A stretch of 36,281 nt of DNA from a virus: positions 1-36,281 of IMG/VR virus record IMGVR_UViG_3300036835_000339; one strand, 5' to 3'. The translations under genes were made by a program, and so were the position numbers. The notes beneath the pieces were generated by a model that worked only from the letters and a program-made list of their open reading frames with translations, made no database searches and was not told where the DNA came from. This document shows positions 1 through 7,999 of this stretch, piece by piece; positions within the stretch are counted from its first letter, which is position 1; every line of letters begins with the position of its first letter.

Positions 1-127
1 CAACAACTCCGATATGCCGCTGCGCCGGCACCCGGTCGAGGTCGCGCTCGGCGATACCTCGACCTGGGCCGGACCGCCGATCGCCGGCCGCGTCTGTGTC
101 TTTCTCGACGGGCTCGAGGTCCCGGCC
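1..127. repeat. Terminal direct repeat, left copy (circular closure)
   Basis: These 127 bases are identical to the last 127 bases of the window (36155-36281). Both copies lie inside one open reading frame that stays in frame when the ends are joined. A repeat inside a gene, with a length equal to a common assembler k-mer, points to a circular assembly or circularly permuted genome rather than a biological terminal repeat. Confidence 0.95.
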
Positions 128-1750
128 TCGATCTCGGCCGGGATGGGATTGGCCGGTCCGTGCTACGCCTGGATCATCGTCAGCGAGCTCGCCCCGGGGG
201 CGAGTCTGACCTACGACGTCGTCTGGAACGGGGCGACGGCGGCCAAGGTTTTGAGTGGGCCCGACATCCCGGCGTTTGACACCTCGAGCTATCGCGGCGT
301 GAGCTCGGCGGTGGCCGTCAATCGCCTCTATGTCGCCGGCACGCCGTGGGATCTCGATCAGTTCACCGGCGGCGAGGTCACGATCATCACCGGCACCGGC
401 GCCGGGCAAACCCGCAGTGTGGTCTCGCAGCCGGTCGCGAACATGCTCGCGATCTCGCCCAACTGGACGGTCCAACCGCCGGCCGGCTCGACCTTCCTCG
501 TCCGCCAGAGCAGCAACACCTCGTGGAATTACCGCGTGCGCCAAACCGAGCACGCCGGGGCCGGTGACCGCCGCGGCCTGTGGTACCTCAACCGTGGTCA
601 AACCAAACCGAGCATGGCCGTCTTTGATGTGCCCGGCGGCTGGTACCGGCTCCTGCGCTACGACAACAACGACGAGAAGAACCAATCGCGCTGGGTCGGG
701 ATCGTGCCCGAGGGCGGCAGCGCCGACGCCGATTACTACGCCCTGCTCGACGCCGATCGCACGGCCCAGGGCTGGACCAAACTGCCAGAGGAGGGCCAGG
801 GCGATAGCGTCGGTTTGTCCTGCCCGATCACGATTACCGGCTGGCGTTTTGATTGGGTCTTTCGCAATCCCAACGGCATTGCCCGCGCCCAGTTCGGGGC
901 GCGCGAGAGCGGGGCCGAGGATTGGGAGCTCTTCATCGACAACGCCGACATCTATCAAACCCTGACCCCGCAAACGCCGCAGGATCTGACCTTCACCGCC
1001 GATATGCGCCATTTGATCGCCACGCTCGGTCCGAGCAACGAGGAGGAGATTCCGGTCAGCTTAATCCGCGACCAGGGCAGCCGCACCGGCGGCGGCACGA
1101 TCACGCTCTTTGACGACTCGAAATCGTGGCAGCCGGGGCAGTGGCGCGGGGCCAAGGTGCGGATCGTCGACGGCACGGGCGCCGGCCAGGCGCGCACGGT
1201 CCAGGACAACTCGAGCGTCGCCCTGACCTTGACCTCGGCCTGGGGCACGATCCCGAGCGACGACAGCCGCTATGAGGTCGTCAACAAAGTCCTCATCGCG
1301 ACGCTCCGCACCGGTACGACCTGGCAGGTGCGGCTCAGCGGGACGGGGCTCTCGGTCTCAGCGGTCGCCGGCGAGACCGCGATCTTCGCCCAGAAACGGT
1401 CGTTCTTCCTCTCCCAGGTGGAGACGCTCGCGTTCCCCTATCAGGAGATCCGGATCGGGCTCGACGGCCGCCGGGTGTTCTTAACGGACACCGAGGAGCT
1501 GCGCATCGACGGCCGCTCGCGGCGGGCACTGATCTATCAGGCCGGGACGAACGTGCTCAAAGGCGACGCCACCAGCGGGGTGCGCGTCAACGACGTCGTC
1601 AGCGCCGATACGGGCTATTACGCGCCGGAGTGGCTCCCGGTCTTCGCCGTTCCCGCCGACACGGCGACCGCGACCCTGATCCTGCCGAACCAAGCGACTG
1701 ACGTCACCGTGGCCCTCGGGGCGCACCTCACGGAGGGCTGGTATGCCTAA
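2..1750 (+). CDS. Distal tail (Dit-like) protein, C-terminal part; 5' end at 35610
   Basis: This is the downstream part of a 764-residue protein that starts at 35610 and crosses the circular junction in frame; the ATG at 14 is only internal Met187. The part here is beta-rich, with many Trp and Tyr. It carries two copies of a module of about 60 residues around the motif GTGAGQTRSV / GTGAGQARTV (full-length residues about 290-350 and 545-607). Such modules occur in phage tail-tip proteins. The Dit role rests on the N-terminal half and on the place directly after the tape measure. The extra 570 residues are far longer than a minimal Dit, so this is an evolved Dit that may help bind receptor or carbohydrate (inference). 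The stop overlaps the tail-spike start by 8 bases. Confidence 0.85.
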   Translation, partial: NNSDMPLRRHPVEVALGDTSTWAGPPIAGRVCVFLDGLEVPASISAGMGLAGPCYAWIIVSELAPGASLTYDVVWNGATAAKVLSGPDIPAFDTSSYRGVSSAVAVNRLYVAGTPWDLDQFTGGEVTIITGTGAGQTRSVVSQPVANMLAISPNWTVQPPAGSTFLVRQSSNTSWNYRVRQTEHAGAGDRRGLWYLNRGQTKPSMAVFDVPGGWYRLLRYDNNDEKNQSRWVGIVPEGGSADADYYALLDADRTAQGWTKLPEEGQGDSVGLSCPITITGWRFDWVFRNPNGIARAQFGARESGAEDWELFIDNADIYQTLTPQTPQDLTFTADMRHLIATLGPSNEEEIPVSLIRDQGSRTGGGTITLFDDSKSWQPGQWRGAKVRIVDGTGAGQARTVQDNSSVALTLTSAWGTIPSDDSRYEVVNKVLIATLRTGTTWQVRLSGTGLSVSAVAGETAIFAQKRSFFLSQVETLAFPYQEIRIGLDGRRVFLTDTEELRIDGRSRRALIYQAGTNVLKGDATSGVRVNDVVSADTGYYAPEWLPVFAVPADTATATLILPNQATDVTVALGAHLTEGWYA

Positions 1751-3731
1751 GACCTTGCCGCGCTACGAAACCCTCGACGAGTACCCGGTCGAGGACAAGA
1801 ACGATCTGAACGCGTGGGTTGAGGCGGTCCTGCCGGAGACGGCCGGCGAGCTGATCACCGGCGGCGGTCCCGGCGTGTTGCCGATGCGGGTGCCGCCTGG
1901 TCCCGGCGGCATGGTGCTGGCGATGCGGCCGGCCGCCGACGGCCTGACCTGGGTGGCGCCGGCCGGGCAGCCGGTGAATATCACGAGCGCGCCCTATAAC
2001 TGCATCGGCGATGGCCTCACCGACAACACCACGGGGATGCGCGCCGCCTTCGCCGACGCCGACGCCAATAATCTGCCGGTGATCATCCCGCCGGGGACGT
2101 ATATCACCGACACCATTGACTACAAGATGCAATCGTTTTTCGGCACGCAGATGAACCTGTGCGTGATCAAAGGCGTGCCGGGCAAGGACATCTTCAACGT
2201 CAATCCCGGCATCGGCCAGTTTTACCGCCAGGGCGGCACGGTCCACGACATCACCCTCATGCTCGACGATTCCGTCGACGCCGCCGCCAGCTTTCCCAAC
2301 CGCAACGGGGTCGGCAACGCCTGCTATGCCAACGATTACAACGACAAGCTCCTGCCGGCGCCGCCGAGCGCGATCAACTGGCAGTACTACAACTGGCAAT
2401 TCACGAGTGCGAGTCAAACCGTCGGCGGCAAAAACAATAGCGCCGGGATCTACACGCAAAGCAATCACTTCAGTCAATATCGGATGAACGGGATCTGTAT
2501 CAGCTATCTGAAGTGGGGCTGGAAGGACCACTATCCTAATCTCAATTTCACGCCCTATGTGACCAGCTTCAGCCGCGATCACCCGCAGGTGAATTTCCTC
2601 CATTTCCTGCGCAACGGCTACCAGTGGACGGCCTACGGCTGGGGCGTGGGCGAGGTCAGCAACGTCATGTTCCACGGCGGGCCGAGCATCGTCGATCTCG
2701 ACTGTGACTGGAACTACATGCACATCGCCGGGGTCGAAATGGTGGGCAATGCGCCGAGCCTCAACTGGCTGCAATCGACGCGCAACTACAAGAACGAGTA
2801 CACGGCGTTCACCCTGAGCTGCAACGGCAAGATGCTCTGGAACGAGAGCGAGAGCATTTTCCGAGGGAACATCAACTTTCCCTCGAACCCGCTCCCCTGG
2901 CTCCAGGTGAACGGCGATTACAATGAGTTTTATCTGACCACGGTCGATGCGGCCCAGACGAACTACGGCTTTGATTTCGTCGATGACCGCGGGCGGGGCA
3001 ACCAGTTCTGGGCCGGACGCACGCCCTCGAGCTCGATCCCCCACAACCGCCAGGCGATGACGCCGCAGGGCAACCGCGTGGCCCGCAACCGCGACAGCGC
3101 CTCGGCCCTGCTCGGCATCGTCGATCCGATGTTCCTGAGCGGCACCGATCTCTTGATCAGCGGCCGGGATATGAAGCTGACCGCCAACCAGGGCACTGGC
3201 TGGGACATCATCTTTGACGCCACCGCCGATTTTCGGGCGTTTTTTCGCCGGCTTTCCACCGCGATCACGTTCGATAACAATCACCTGAATGGGATCGACG
3301 GCTTTAAGATCGGCCAATTCCTGCCGCCGGCCCGGGTCCGGGTCTACATCAAGCAGAAAGCGGATGTCGCCGGCAACCTCACCTGGACGCTGCAGGCGCC
3401 GAGCGGCACGTCGAGGGGGAGCGGCGTCATCGCCGCCGCGGTCGGAACCTGGACGGTCGGGTATCTTGACGCCGACCTGACCGGAGTCGCTGCGGGGACG
3501 GCGTTACGCCTGACCACGAGTGTGCTCGCCGGGGCGGCCGCGATCGACATCGCCTGGATCATGTTCCGGCCGTGGGCGAAGGACGCGCTCGTCAGCGAGA
3601 GCGCCTGGAACACCGGGCATCTGCTCCTCGGCGCCAACCACCTCTGGATCGATGCCAGTGGTCGCCTCCGGGTCAAGGCCTCGGCGCCGACGTCAGACAC
3701 CGACGGCACGATCGTCGGTACCCAGAGCTAA
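1743..3731 (+). CDS. Tail spike/fibre with pectate-lyase-like beta-helix
   Basis: 662 residues. Residues about 78-125 match the entry of the pectate-lyase-3 superhelix fold: a short strand, then IGDGLTDNTTGMRAAF, then LPVIIPPGTYI. This signature is common at the head of phage tail-spike depolymerases. The middle (about 130-480) is rich in Asn, Gly, Tyr and Trp, as in a right-handed beta-helix. The C-terminal part (about 540-662) looks like a separate beta-sandwich with a trimer-like end. A GGAGG lies about 8 bases before the ATG, and the start overlaps the previous stop. The likely role is host surface recognition, possibly cleaving a polysaccharide. No catalytic residues can be assigned by eye, so enzymatic activity is inference. 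Confidence 0.75.
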   Translation: MPKTLPRYETLDEYPVEDKNDLNAWVEAVLPETAGELITGGGPGVLPMRVPPGPGGMVLAMRPAADGLTWVAPAGQPVNITSAPYNCIGDGLTDNTTGMRAAFADADANNLPVIIPPGTYITDTIDYKMQSFFGTQMNLCVIKGVPGKDIFNVNPGIGQFYRQGGTVHDITLMLDDSVDAAASFPNRNGVGNACYANDYNDKLLPAPPSAINWQYYNWQFTSASQTVGGKNNSAGIYTQSNHFSQYRMNGICISYLKWGWKDHYPNLNFTPYVTSFSRDHPQVNFLHFLRNGYQWTAYGWGVGEVSNVMFHGGPSIVDLDCDWNYMHIAGVEMVGNAPSLNWLQSTRNYKNEYTAFTLSCNGKMLWNESESIFRGNINFPSNPLPWLQVNGDYNEFYLTTVDAAQTNYGFDFVDDRGRGNQFWAGRTPSSSIPHNRQAMTPQGNRVARNRDSASALLGIVDPMFLSGTDLLISGRDMKLTANQGTGWDIIFDATADFRAFFRRLSTAITFDNNHLNGIDGFKIGQFLPPARVRVYIKQKADVAGNLTWTLQAPSGTSRGSGVIAAAVGTWTVGYLDADLTGVAAGTALRLTTSVLAGAAAIDIAWIMFRPWAKDALVSESAWNTGHLLLGANHLWIDASGRLRVKASAPTSDTDGTIVGTQS

Positions 3732-3733
3732 CC

Positions 3734-4879
3734 ATGAGCCTGCCACCGCCGCGCGTTTTCCGCTTCGGCCAAGGGCGGTTCGACCACGATCTCTTCGGGC
3801 CGTTGCCGCCGCCCTTCCCGGTGCCGCCGGGCGGCCTGGTGCCGCTCAATCCCGACGCGCCCTGGCGCGATGGCCCGATGACCTCCGAAGTCACGATCAT
3901 GCTCCCTGGGGAGTCCCGGCCGGTGACGGTCAGCACGAGCGGCGTCAATCTGGCCTGGCAAGTCGAGGGCCAGAGCGCGTTCAGCTGCGAGTGCGCCACC
4001 GCCGAGCTGCGCGCCATCTTCGCCGACGTCGATCTGCGCGGGCGCTGGCTGCGCTGGGAGCATCCGACCCTCGGCGTCTGGGCCGGGCGGATCAATGACG
4101 TCGAGGCGGACGGGGATACCGCCACGACCGAGATCGCCGCCCTCGATTATTCCGATCTCCTCAGCAGCCGCCGCCTCGTCAAAGACTACCGGGTGACCGC
4201 GGCCCCGGCCGGGGCGCTGGCCAAACGGGTGGTGCGCGACGCCGCGCGCGAAGCCGGCGGCTACTCGTGGATCACCGAGATCGTGGCCGAGGAGACCGGC
4301 GATCCGATCAGCCTCGAGGTGCGCGGCGGCAAGGTCGACGACGCGTTGCGCACAATTGCCGATCGCGCCAACGAAACCTGGTGGGTCGACGAGCACCGCG
4401 TCATGCACTGGTCGCGCCGCCGCGGCCACGATCTGACCGGCCGGGTGCAGCTGGTCGAAGGCCGGCACGTCAGCGCCCTGCGCTATTCGCTCGCCCTCGG
4501 CCCAATCGTCAATGACTTGCTCGCCGTGCCCGGGGACGACGCCTACGCCCAGGCGGAGCAGTTCGTGATCGACGACGATGCCAGCATTCGCCGCGTCGGC
4601 CGTCGTCAGGATCAGATCAGCTATACCGGGATGGTGACCGCGGCTACGATCCGGCCGCTGGCCAAACGCGATCTGGCGCGTTTAGTTGCGCTCGGCGACA
4701 CCGTGCGCTTTGACCTGATCAACGTTGACGGCTGCTACGCCTGGTTTCGCGAGGGCGATTCTGTCTACCTCCTCGCGCCGAGTCTGAACCGGCGCCTGCA
4801 AGTCCGGGTACTGGTCCGCAGTTTCGATTCGGATCAGGCGCGGCTCACGGTCAGCGCCGATGTCGAGGCGGTGGCCTGA
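3734..4879 (+). CDS. Tail hub / baseplate-like protein
   Basis: 381 residues from the ATG two bases after the tail-spike stop; an in-frame upstream ATG at 3572 lies inside the previous gene and gives a non-protein-like Arg-rich lead, so it is rejected. The N-terminus is Pro-rich. Residues about 50-130 (WQVEGQSAFSCECATAEL, then RWLRWEHPTLGVWAGRIND) and later DYSDLLSSRRL resemble gp27-like tail hub folds in siphophages. The C-terminal segment (about 310-375, ending in a strand pattern with LQVRVLVRSFD) resembles a hub beta-barrel. Position after the distal tail protein and spike supports a tail-tip role. The family call is by pattern and context only. Confidence 0.6.
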   Translation: MSLPPPRVFRFGQGRFDHDLFGPLPPPFPVPPGGLVPLNPDAPWRDGPMTSEVTIMLPGESRPVTVSTSGVNLAWQVEGQSAFSCECATAELRAIFADVDLRGRWLRWEHPTLGVWAGRINDVEADGDTATTEIAALDYSDLLSSRRLVKDYRVTAAPAGALAKRVVRDAAREAGGYSWITEIVAEETGDPISLEVRGGKVDDALRTIADRANETWWVDEHRVMHWSRRRGHDLTGRVQLVEGRHVSALRYSLALGPIVNDLLAVPGDDAYAQAEQFVIDDDASIRRVGRRQDQISYTGMVTAATIRPLAKRDLARLVALGDTVRFDLINVDGCYAWFREGDSVYLLAPSLNRRLQVRVLVRSFDSDQARLTVSADVEAVA

Positions 4880-5595
4880 TGGTGCGGGTCAACAAAGCTC
4901 GGATCGTCGTTCCCGGCCACGCCCATGAAACGCATCTGGCGAGCCGGCTGGCGCTGCTCTCGGTCCGGCGCGTGCGCCGGGCCCAGGAGGAGCTCGCCGC
5001 CGACAAGAGCCGCAAACCGAAAGCCCCGGCCCTCGCCGGGGCGGTCGGCGATGGCACCGCGTTGCGCAATCTGACCACGCTGTTGCATGAGGCCGGGCTG
5101 GTCAGTGACCAAACCGTGCTCGGCTTTGCCCCGGGCGCGGCCGAGGAACCGCCGCCGGCGCTGGTTGCCCACAGTCACGACATCGCGCTCTTTCGCTTTG
5201 CCAACGCCAACAAGAACACGACGCCGGTCCTGGTCGATCACGACGACCAGCAAACGATCTGGAGTTTCACCCTCAACCTAACCGACGGCGTCAAATACAA
5301 CATCGTCGCCGACGCCGTGGCCGAGGGCTACAGCGAGGTCGGCTCACCCGTCGAGGTCCGGCTCGGGATTCAGATCGGCAGTGACAGTATCAATTGGGGA
5401 TCGAGCACGAGCAGCGAAAACGAGAGCGCGCCGGTGGCGGCGAGCGCCGCCGCGGCCGATTTTGTGGCGAGCGGCGACGTCACGATCACGGTCCTGGCCC
5501 GGCGCGAAGTCACGACCGCCCAATGCTGGATTCGGGCCGGCCACGCCAAAGCCTTCGCCCTGCAGGCCGAAACGCTGGGCTACATCCTGAGCTAA
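4879..5595 (+). CDS. Unknown structural protein in tail-tip operon
   Basis: 238 residues; the ATG shares a base with the stop of the hub-like gene (TGATG), so translation is probably coupled. Residues about 15-55 form a charged helix rich in Arg, Lys and Ala. The rest is predicted beta-rich: it includes an NANKNTTPVLVDHDDQQ stretch and an Ala/Ser-rich turn near residue 190. No known domain is recognised. Operon position between the hub-like gene and the lysis genes suggests a minor tail or receptor-binding component, but a function should not be assigned. Confidence 0.65.
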   Translation: MVRVNKARIVVPGHAHETHLASRLALLSVRRVRRAQEELAADKSRKPKAPALAGAVGDGTALRNLTTLLHEAGLVSDQTVLGFAPGAAEEPPPALVAHSHDIALFRFANANKNTTPVLVDHDDQQTIWSFTLNLTDGVKYNIVADAVAEGYSEVGSPVEVRLGIQIGSDSINWGSSTSSENESAPVAASAAAADFVASGDVTITVLARREVTTAQCWIRAGHAKAFALQAETLGYILS

Positions 5596-5604
5596 GGAGA
5601 GACG

Positions 5605-5652
5605 TTCCCCCGGTGGGGGAAAGGTGGCGCGAAGCGCCGGAAAGGGGACACG
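5605..5652 (+). promoter_or_regulatory. Two-hairpin leader with G-rich ribosome site (copy A)
   Basis: The gap between two genes folds into hairpin 1 (TTCCCCC, loop GGT, GGGGGAA; 5605-5621) and hairpin 2 (GGCGC, loop GAA, GCGCC; 5626-5638), followed by AAAGGGG and then the ATG at 5653. The C-run of hairpin 1 could instead pair with the downstream GGGG ribosome site, so two exclusive folds are possible. Related copies lie at 7298-7356 and 31668-31713. Confidence 0.6.
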
Positions 5653-5838
5653 ATGCCGGAACATCTGAACCGTGTCGTCGCACCGATCCAAAGCGATGAG
5701 GAGGCCGAGCACGCGCTCGCCCGGCTCACCGCCTGGGAAGCGCTCACCGAGCAAGAGCGCTCACCCGAGATCGAGGATCTGATCATTGAGGAGCGCGGCC
5801 GGCTGGATGCGTGGACGAAAGCGAGCGAGCAGCAATGA
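5653..5838 (+). CDS. Small acidic helical protein, unknown function
   Basis: 61 residues, preceded by the structured leader and an AAAGGGG ribosome site 5 bases before the ATG. The sequence is acidic and helical (IQSDEEAEHALARLTAWEAL, then a Glu-rich helix), with no Cys, signal peptide or membrane segment. Its last four bases overlap the start of the amidase gene (ATGA), so the two are probably translated together. This could be a minor virion protein or a lysis accessory; nothing in the sequence decides between these. Confidence 0.6.
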   Translation: MPEHLNRVVAPIQSDEEAEHALARLTAWEALTEQERSPEIEDLIIEERGRLDAWTKASEQQ

Positions 5839-6833
5839 GTGAGGCGCTCGTCTTCGGCAATATCAAGCACCCGCCGTTTGTCGACCGGCTCGTCACCGAC
5901 GCGCAAAACGGCGCGTGGGATCCGCTCGGACCGCGTAAGGTGCTCGGGGTGGCTCAACACACGATGGTCGGCTCGCTCTGGGGCACCGACTCGTGGTTTC
6001 GCCGCGGCGCCGCGAGTAACGGTCTGACCGATTACGGGATCGGCGGTGCGAGCGACGGCCCGGATTACGACGGGGTGATCTTTCGCTGGAACGATCCGAC
6101 CGGCAAGAGCTCCGGCACGAAGGGGCAGGCCAACTATGTCTCGCCGAACCGGTGGCCGTGGGCGTCGGGGCCGACGAACGGGCTCGAGGGCGACGGCACG
6201 GCGTTTGTCAACAAATATGGGAGTAACGCCGTCAACGGCTACCTCGTCTCGATCGAACGCAGCGACGGCGGCAACCCCGATACGCCCCCGAGCGCGAAGT
6301 ATCTCGAGAGCTTCGCCCAATTGATGGCCTATTACGCCGATCTGGCGCAGTGCCCCTATGACACATTTCCGATCCTGCCGGTGAGCGGCTTGACCTTTCA
6401 CTACTGGCACCTCGAGTTCTCGACGAGAACGTGTCCCAATCCGGCGGTGACGGCGACGGTCGATCAAACACAAGACCGCGTGCGCGAGATCCTCAAAGCC
6501 GGGCAAACGCAAGGCGTGACACCGCCGGTGCCCGAGCCGGTGCCGCCGGATACCGGCGACAACGGGCTCCTCGCCTTGCCGGCCGGCATGTCCTGGGAGC
6601 TCGTGGCCCGGCTCTATGGCAGTTATGCGGCGCCGTGGGGCACGACCTACCAGTGGAACCAAAACCGGGCGCCCTGCCGCGTTTGGTATCAAACGGCGGT
6701 GCGCTCGATCCCCGCCGGAGAGAGTTACGAGGCGGGGAGTTGGCCGCCGCTCGAGATCGTGATCCGGCGCGGCGATCAAACCCGATGTTTATTCCAATGG
6801 TCAAACGGGATGACGTATGAGGCCGGCTGCTAG
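5835..6833 (+). CDS. Endolysin: N-acetylmuramoyl-L-alanine amidase (Amidase_2/PGRP fold)
   Basis: 332 residues from the ATG that overlaps the previous stop (ATGA); the alternative at 5811 would add eight residues and overlap more. The catalytic part (1-225) shows the amidase-2 zinc ligands in order: H42 in VAQHTMVGS, then a VSIERSD strand with E141, then a TFHYWHLEF segment (H189 or H192) and C200 in RTCPNP. It should cleave the amide between MurNAc and L-Ala. A Pro-rich linker (about 225-245) leads to a C-terminal domain of about 85 residues (WPPLEIVIRRGDQ, ending in Cys), probably for cell-wall binding. There is no signal peptide, so export would need a holin; small membrane proteins follow directly. 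Confidence 0.88.
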   Translation: MSEALVFGNIKHPPFVDRLVTDAQNGAWDPLGPRKVLGVAQHTMVGSLWGTDSWFRRGAASNGLTDYGIGGASDGPDYDGVIFRWNDPTGKSSGTKGQANYVSPNRWPWASGPTNGLEGDGTAFVNKYGSNAVNGYLVSIERSDGGNPDTPPSAKYLESFAQLMAYYADLAQCPYDTFPILPVSGLTFHYWHLEFSTRTCPNPAVTATVDQTQDRVREILKAGQTQGVTPPVPEPVPPDTGDNGLLALPAGMSWELVARLYGSYAAPWGTTYQWNQNRAPCRVWYQTAVRSIPAGESYEAGSWPPLEIVIRRGDQTRCLFQWSNGMTYEAGC

Positions 6834-7021
6834 TGGAGACGTTGAGTGGGACGACGCTGGCGATCATCGACGGCACCGCGATCGCGCTCCTGCTCGGCGG
6901 GCTCGTCTTTGTCGTGCGCTGGCTCAATGGGCGGCTGGAACGGGCCGAGGCCAAGATCGAGGAGATGCACCGCGAGATGCGCTTACTCGCCGGCTTGCCG
7001 GCGCCGGAGCAACGACCATGA
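6833..7021 (+). CDS. Holin-like small membrane protein (one TM)
   Basis: 62 residues starting at a GTG that shares a base with the amidase stop. One membrane segment (about 8-29, ending GGLVFVV) is followed by RWLNGRLERAEAKIEEMHRE, an amphipathic coiled tail. Size, topology and place right after the endolysin fit a class III-like holin or a holin partner. Its stop overlaps the next membrane gene by 4 bases. Which of the three small membrane proteins here forms the lesion cannot be told from sequence. Confidence 0.65.
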   Translation: METLSGTTLAIIDGTAIALLLGGLVFVVRWLNGRLERAEAKIEEMHREMRLLAGLPAPEQRP

Positions 7022-7287
7022 CCTGGATTGGCGAGTGGACGATACGGGGCGTCGTGGTCTTTCTCGGCATCTTCTGCGTCATGCTGGCGACCAACATCCT
7101 CGGGCTGAGCAAATCGGACAACCCGTTCGATACCTGGGCGGCCTTTTGGCAAGCGATGGCGCTGGGCTTTGGCGTGTGCGGTCTGCTCTTGATCGAGGCG
7201 CTGGTGCGGCATGAGGGCTGGAGCATCAACAAACCAACGATCAAGATTTCGGAAGAGGAGCATCCGCCGCCGCCGCCGATGAATTGA
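7018..7287 (+). CDS. Holin-like small membrane protein (two TM)
   Basis: 89 residues. The start chosen is the ATG at 7018, inside ATGA with the previous stop; an in-frame ATG at 6817 would give an unlikely non-membrane lead. Two membrane segments are seen: about 8-29 (VVVFLGIFCVMLATNIL) and about 45-64 (ALGFGVCGLLLIEALV). The tail is charged, ending in a run of six prolines. Two-TM proteins of this size after an endolysin are typical holins or antiholins. The ribosome-site block CGGAGCAACGACCATGA is identical to the one at 15122-15138. Confidence 0.65.
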   Translation: MTWIGEWTIRGVVVFLGIFCVMLATNILGLSKSDNPFDTWAAFWQAMALGFGVCGLLLIEALVRHEGWSINKPTIKISEEEHPPPPPMN

Positions 7288-7297
7288 GGGAGGCGTG

Positions 7298-7356
7298 CCC
7301 CCGGGTGCCCTTTGGGCGGTGGGGAGAGGTGGCGCGAAGCGACGGAAAGGGGTCCC
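7298..7356 (+). promoter_or_regulatory. Two-hairpin leader with G-rich ribosome site (copy B)
   Basis: Copy of the leader at 5605. The outer stem is CCCC (7299-7302) with GGGG (7321-7324), enclosing an added inner stem GCCC-TTT-GGGC (7307-7317). The second hairpin GGCGC-GAA-GCGAC (7331-7343) has one mismatch. AAAGGGG (7346-7352) then serves the ATG at 7357. The block GGTGGCGCGAAGCG is identical to copy A, while stem 1 differs in sequence but keeps pairing. Confidence 0.55.
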
Positions 7357-7452
7357 ATGACACCGCAGCTCTGGTCCGTGATTTATTTTGGTCTGGTGGT
7401 ACTCATCATCGTGATCGCGCTGCTCGTCCTCCATGACCGCGGCGTGATCTAA
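7357..7452 (+). CDS. 31-residue single-TM peptide in lysis cassette
   Basis: A 31-codon frame running from ATG to TAA. It is almost entirely one membrane segment (residues about 7-25, VIYFGLVVLIIVIALLVL) with a short charged tail HDRGVI. It has a strong AAAGGGG ribosome site inside the structured leader. Small one-TM peptides next to holins often act as pinholins, antiholins or spanin-like factors; here only the topology and context support a lysis role. Confidence 0.55.
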   Translation: MTPQLWSVIYFGLVVLIIVIALLVLHDRGVI

Positions 7453-7689
7453 CCATCCCCATGACGTTCGTGTACGTACGATGCAAGTGGCATCGGCGTT
7501 GCGCCGTCTCTCGTGCGTCGCATACGACAACAACGCCCCAAACCATCGCATCCTGGCCCGAATCTGGCGTAGACTAGAACGGCTCGGTGGCGCGTGAGGC
7601 GTGACTCCCCTCGGGCCTTGAACCGAGCGTGCGGGCCGACTCCGCCGGGATTCGGCCCGCGTCCGTACGCCGATTCATGGGACTGGAGA
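7453..7689. other. Intergenic region with several inverted repeats
   Basis: No convincing gene is seen in these 237 bases. They hold inverted repeats: CGATGC/GCATCG (7479-7495), GCTCGGT (7582-7588) with ACCGAGC (7622-7628), and GCGGGCCGA (7631-7639) with TCGGCCCGC (7652-7660). A possible promoter TTGCGC-N17-ATACGA lies about 7499-7527. There is no T-tract, so a simple terminator is not supported. It separates the late lysis genes from the lysogeny module. Confidence 0.4.
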
Positions 7690-7911
7690 ATGGACACGGA
7701 TTACCACCTGTACATTTTCGCCGCAGCTGGGCGGCTCCTCTCCGCGATGCACTTTGACGCCGGCGAAGAGATCGCCGCCGATCTGGCCTACCGCCAGGCG
7801 CTCAAGCTCTTTCCCCAGGCCCACGTCGTCCTCGTCGATATGCGGACCGCGACCGTGATGACCGAGCGCAAAGCGGCGCAGCCCGCTGCGGCCGAACCCG
7901 CGCCGGTGTAG
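7690..7911 (+). CDS. Small protein of unknown function
   Basis: 73 residues from the ATG at 7690. A longer frame from GTG 7594 would run through the strong inverted repeat at 7631-7660 and is rejected. The sequence is mostly alpha-helical (IFAAAGRLLSAMHFD, then EEIAADLAYRQALKLFPQ) followed by a strand (HVVLVDMRTATVM) and an Ala/Pro tail. No known family is recognised. It ends just before the excisionase promoter. Confidence 0.5.
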   Translation: MDTDYHLYIFAAAGRLLSAMHFDAGEEIAADLAYRQALKLFPQAHVVLVDMRTATVMTERKAAQPAAAEPAPV

Positions 7912-7939
7912 CCCGGACCCTCACTTTCCCGCGTTCTGG

Positions 7940-7963
7940 TGCTATCATCCCGTCTATCGGGAA
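7940..7963 (+). promoter_or_regulatory. Extended -10 promoter overlapped by TTCCCG-type operator (excisionase-integrase)
   Basis: TGCTATCAT (7940-7948) is an extended -10; no good -35 is seen. The palindrome ATCCCG-TCTAT-CGGGAA (7947-7963) overlaps its end, and a lone TTCCCG lies at 7926-7931, 21 bases upstream. A second inverted repeat TGTGCC/GGCACA (7965-7981) follows. Repressor bound here would block excisionase and integrase transcription. Confidence 0.55.
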
Positions 7964-7999
7964 GTGTGCCGTTGTGGCACAATGATGGGAGTCACGCCG

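Noticed and set aside
1-127. Biological direct terminal repeat
   Set aside because: A 127-base repeat inside a gene matches an assembly overlap length; real packaging repeats are not expected to show this frame-preserving join by design.
1728-3317. Long - strand open frame (529 codons) opposite the tail spike
   Set aside because: The + strand frame has clear beta-helix motifs and a good ribosome site; the - strand frame is a composition shadow rich in Val, Arg and Ala.
7580-7640. tRNA-like T-arm as an attachment site
   Set aside because: The GGTTCAAG on the - strand lacks a proper 5-bp stem with a 7-base loop and no acceptor end follows.
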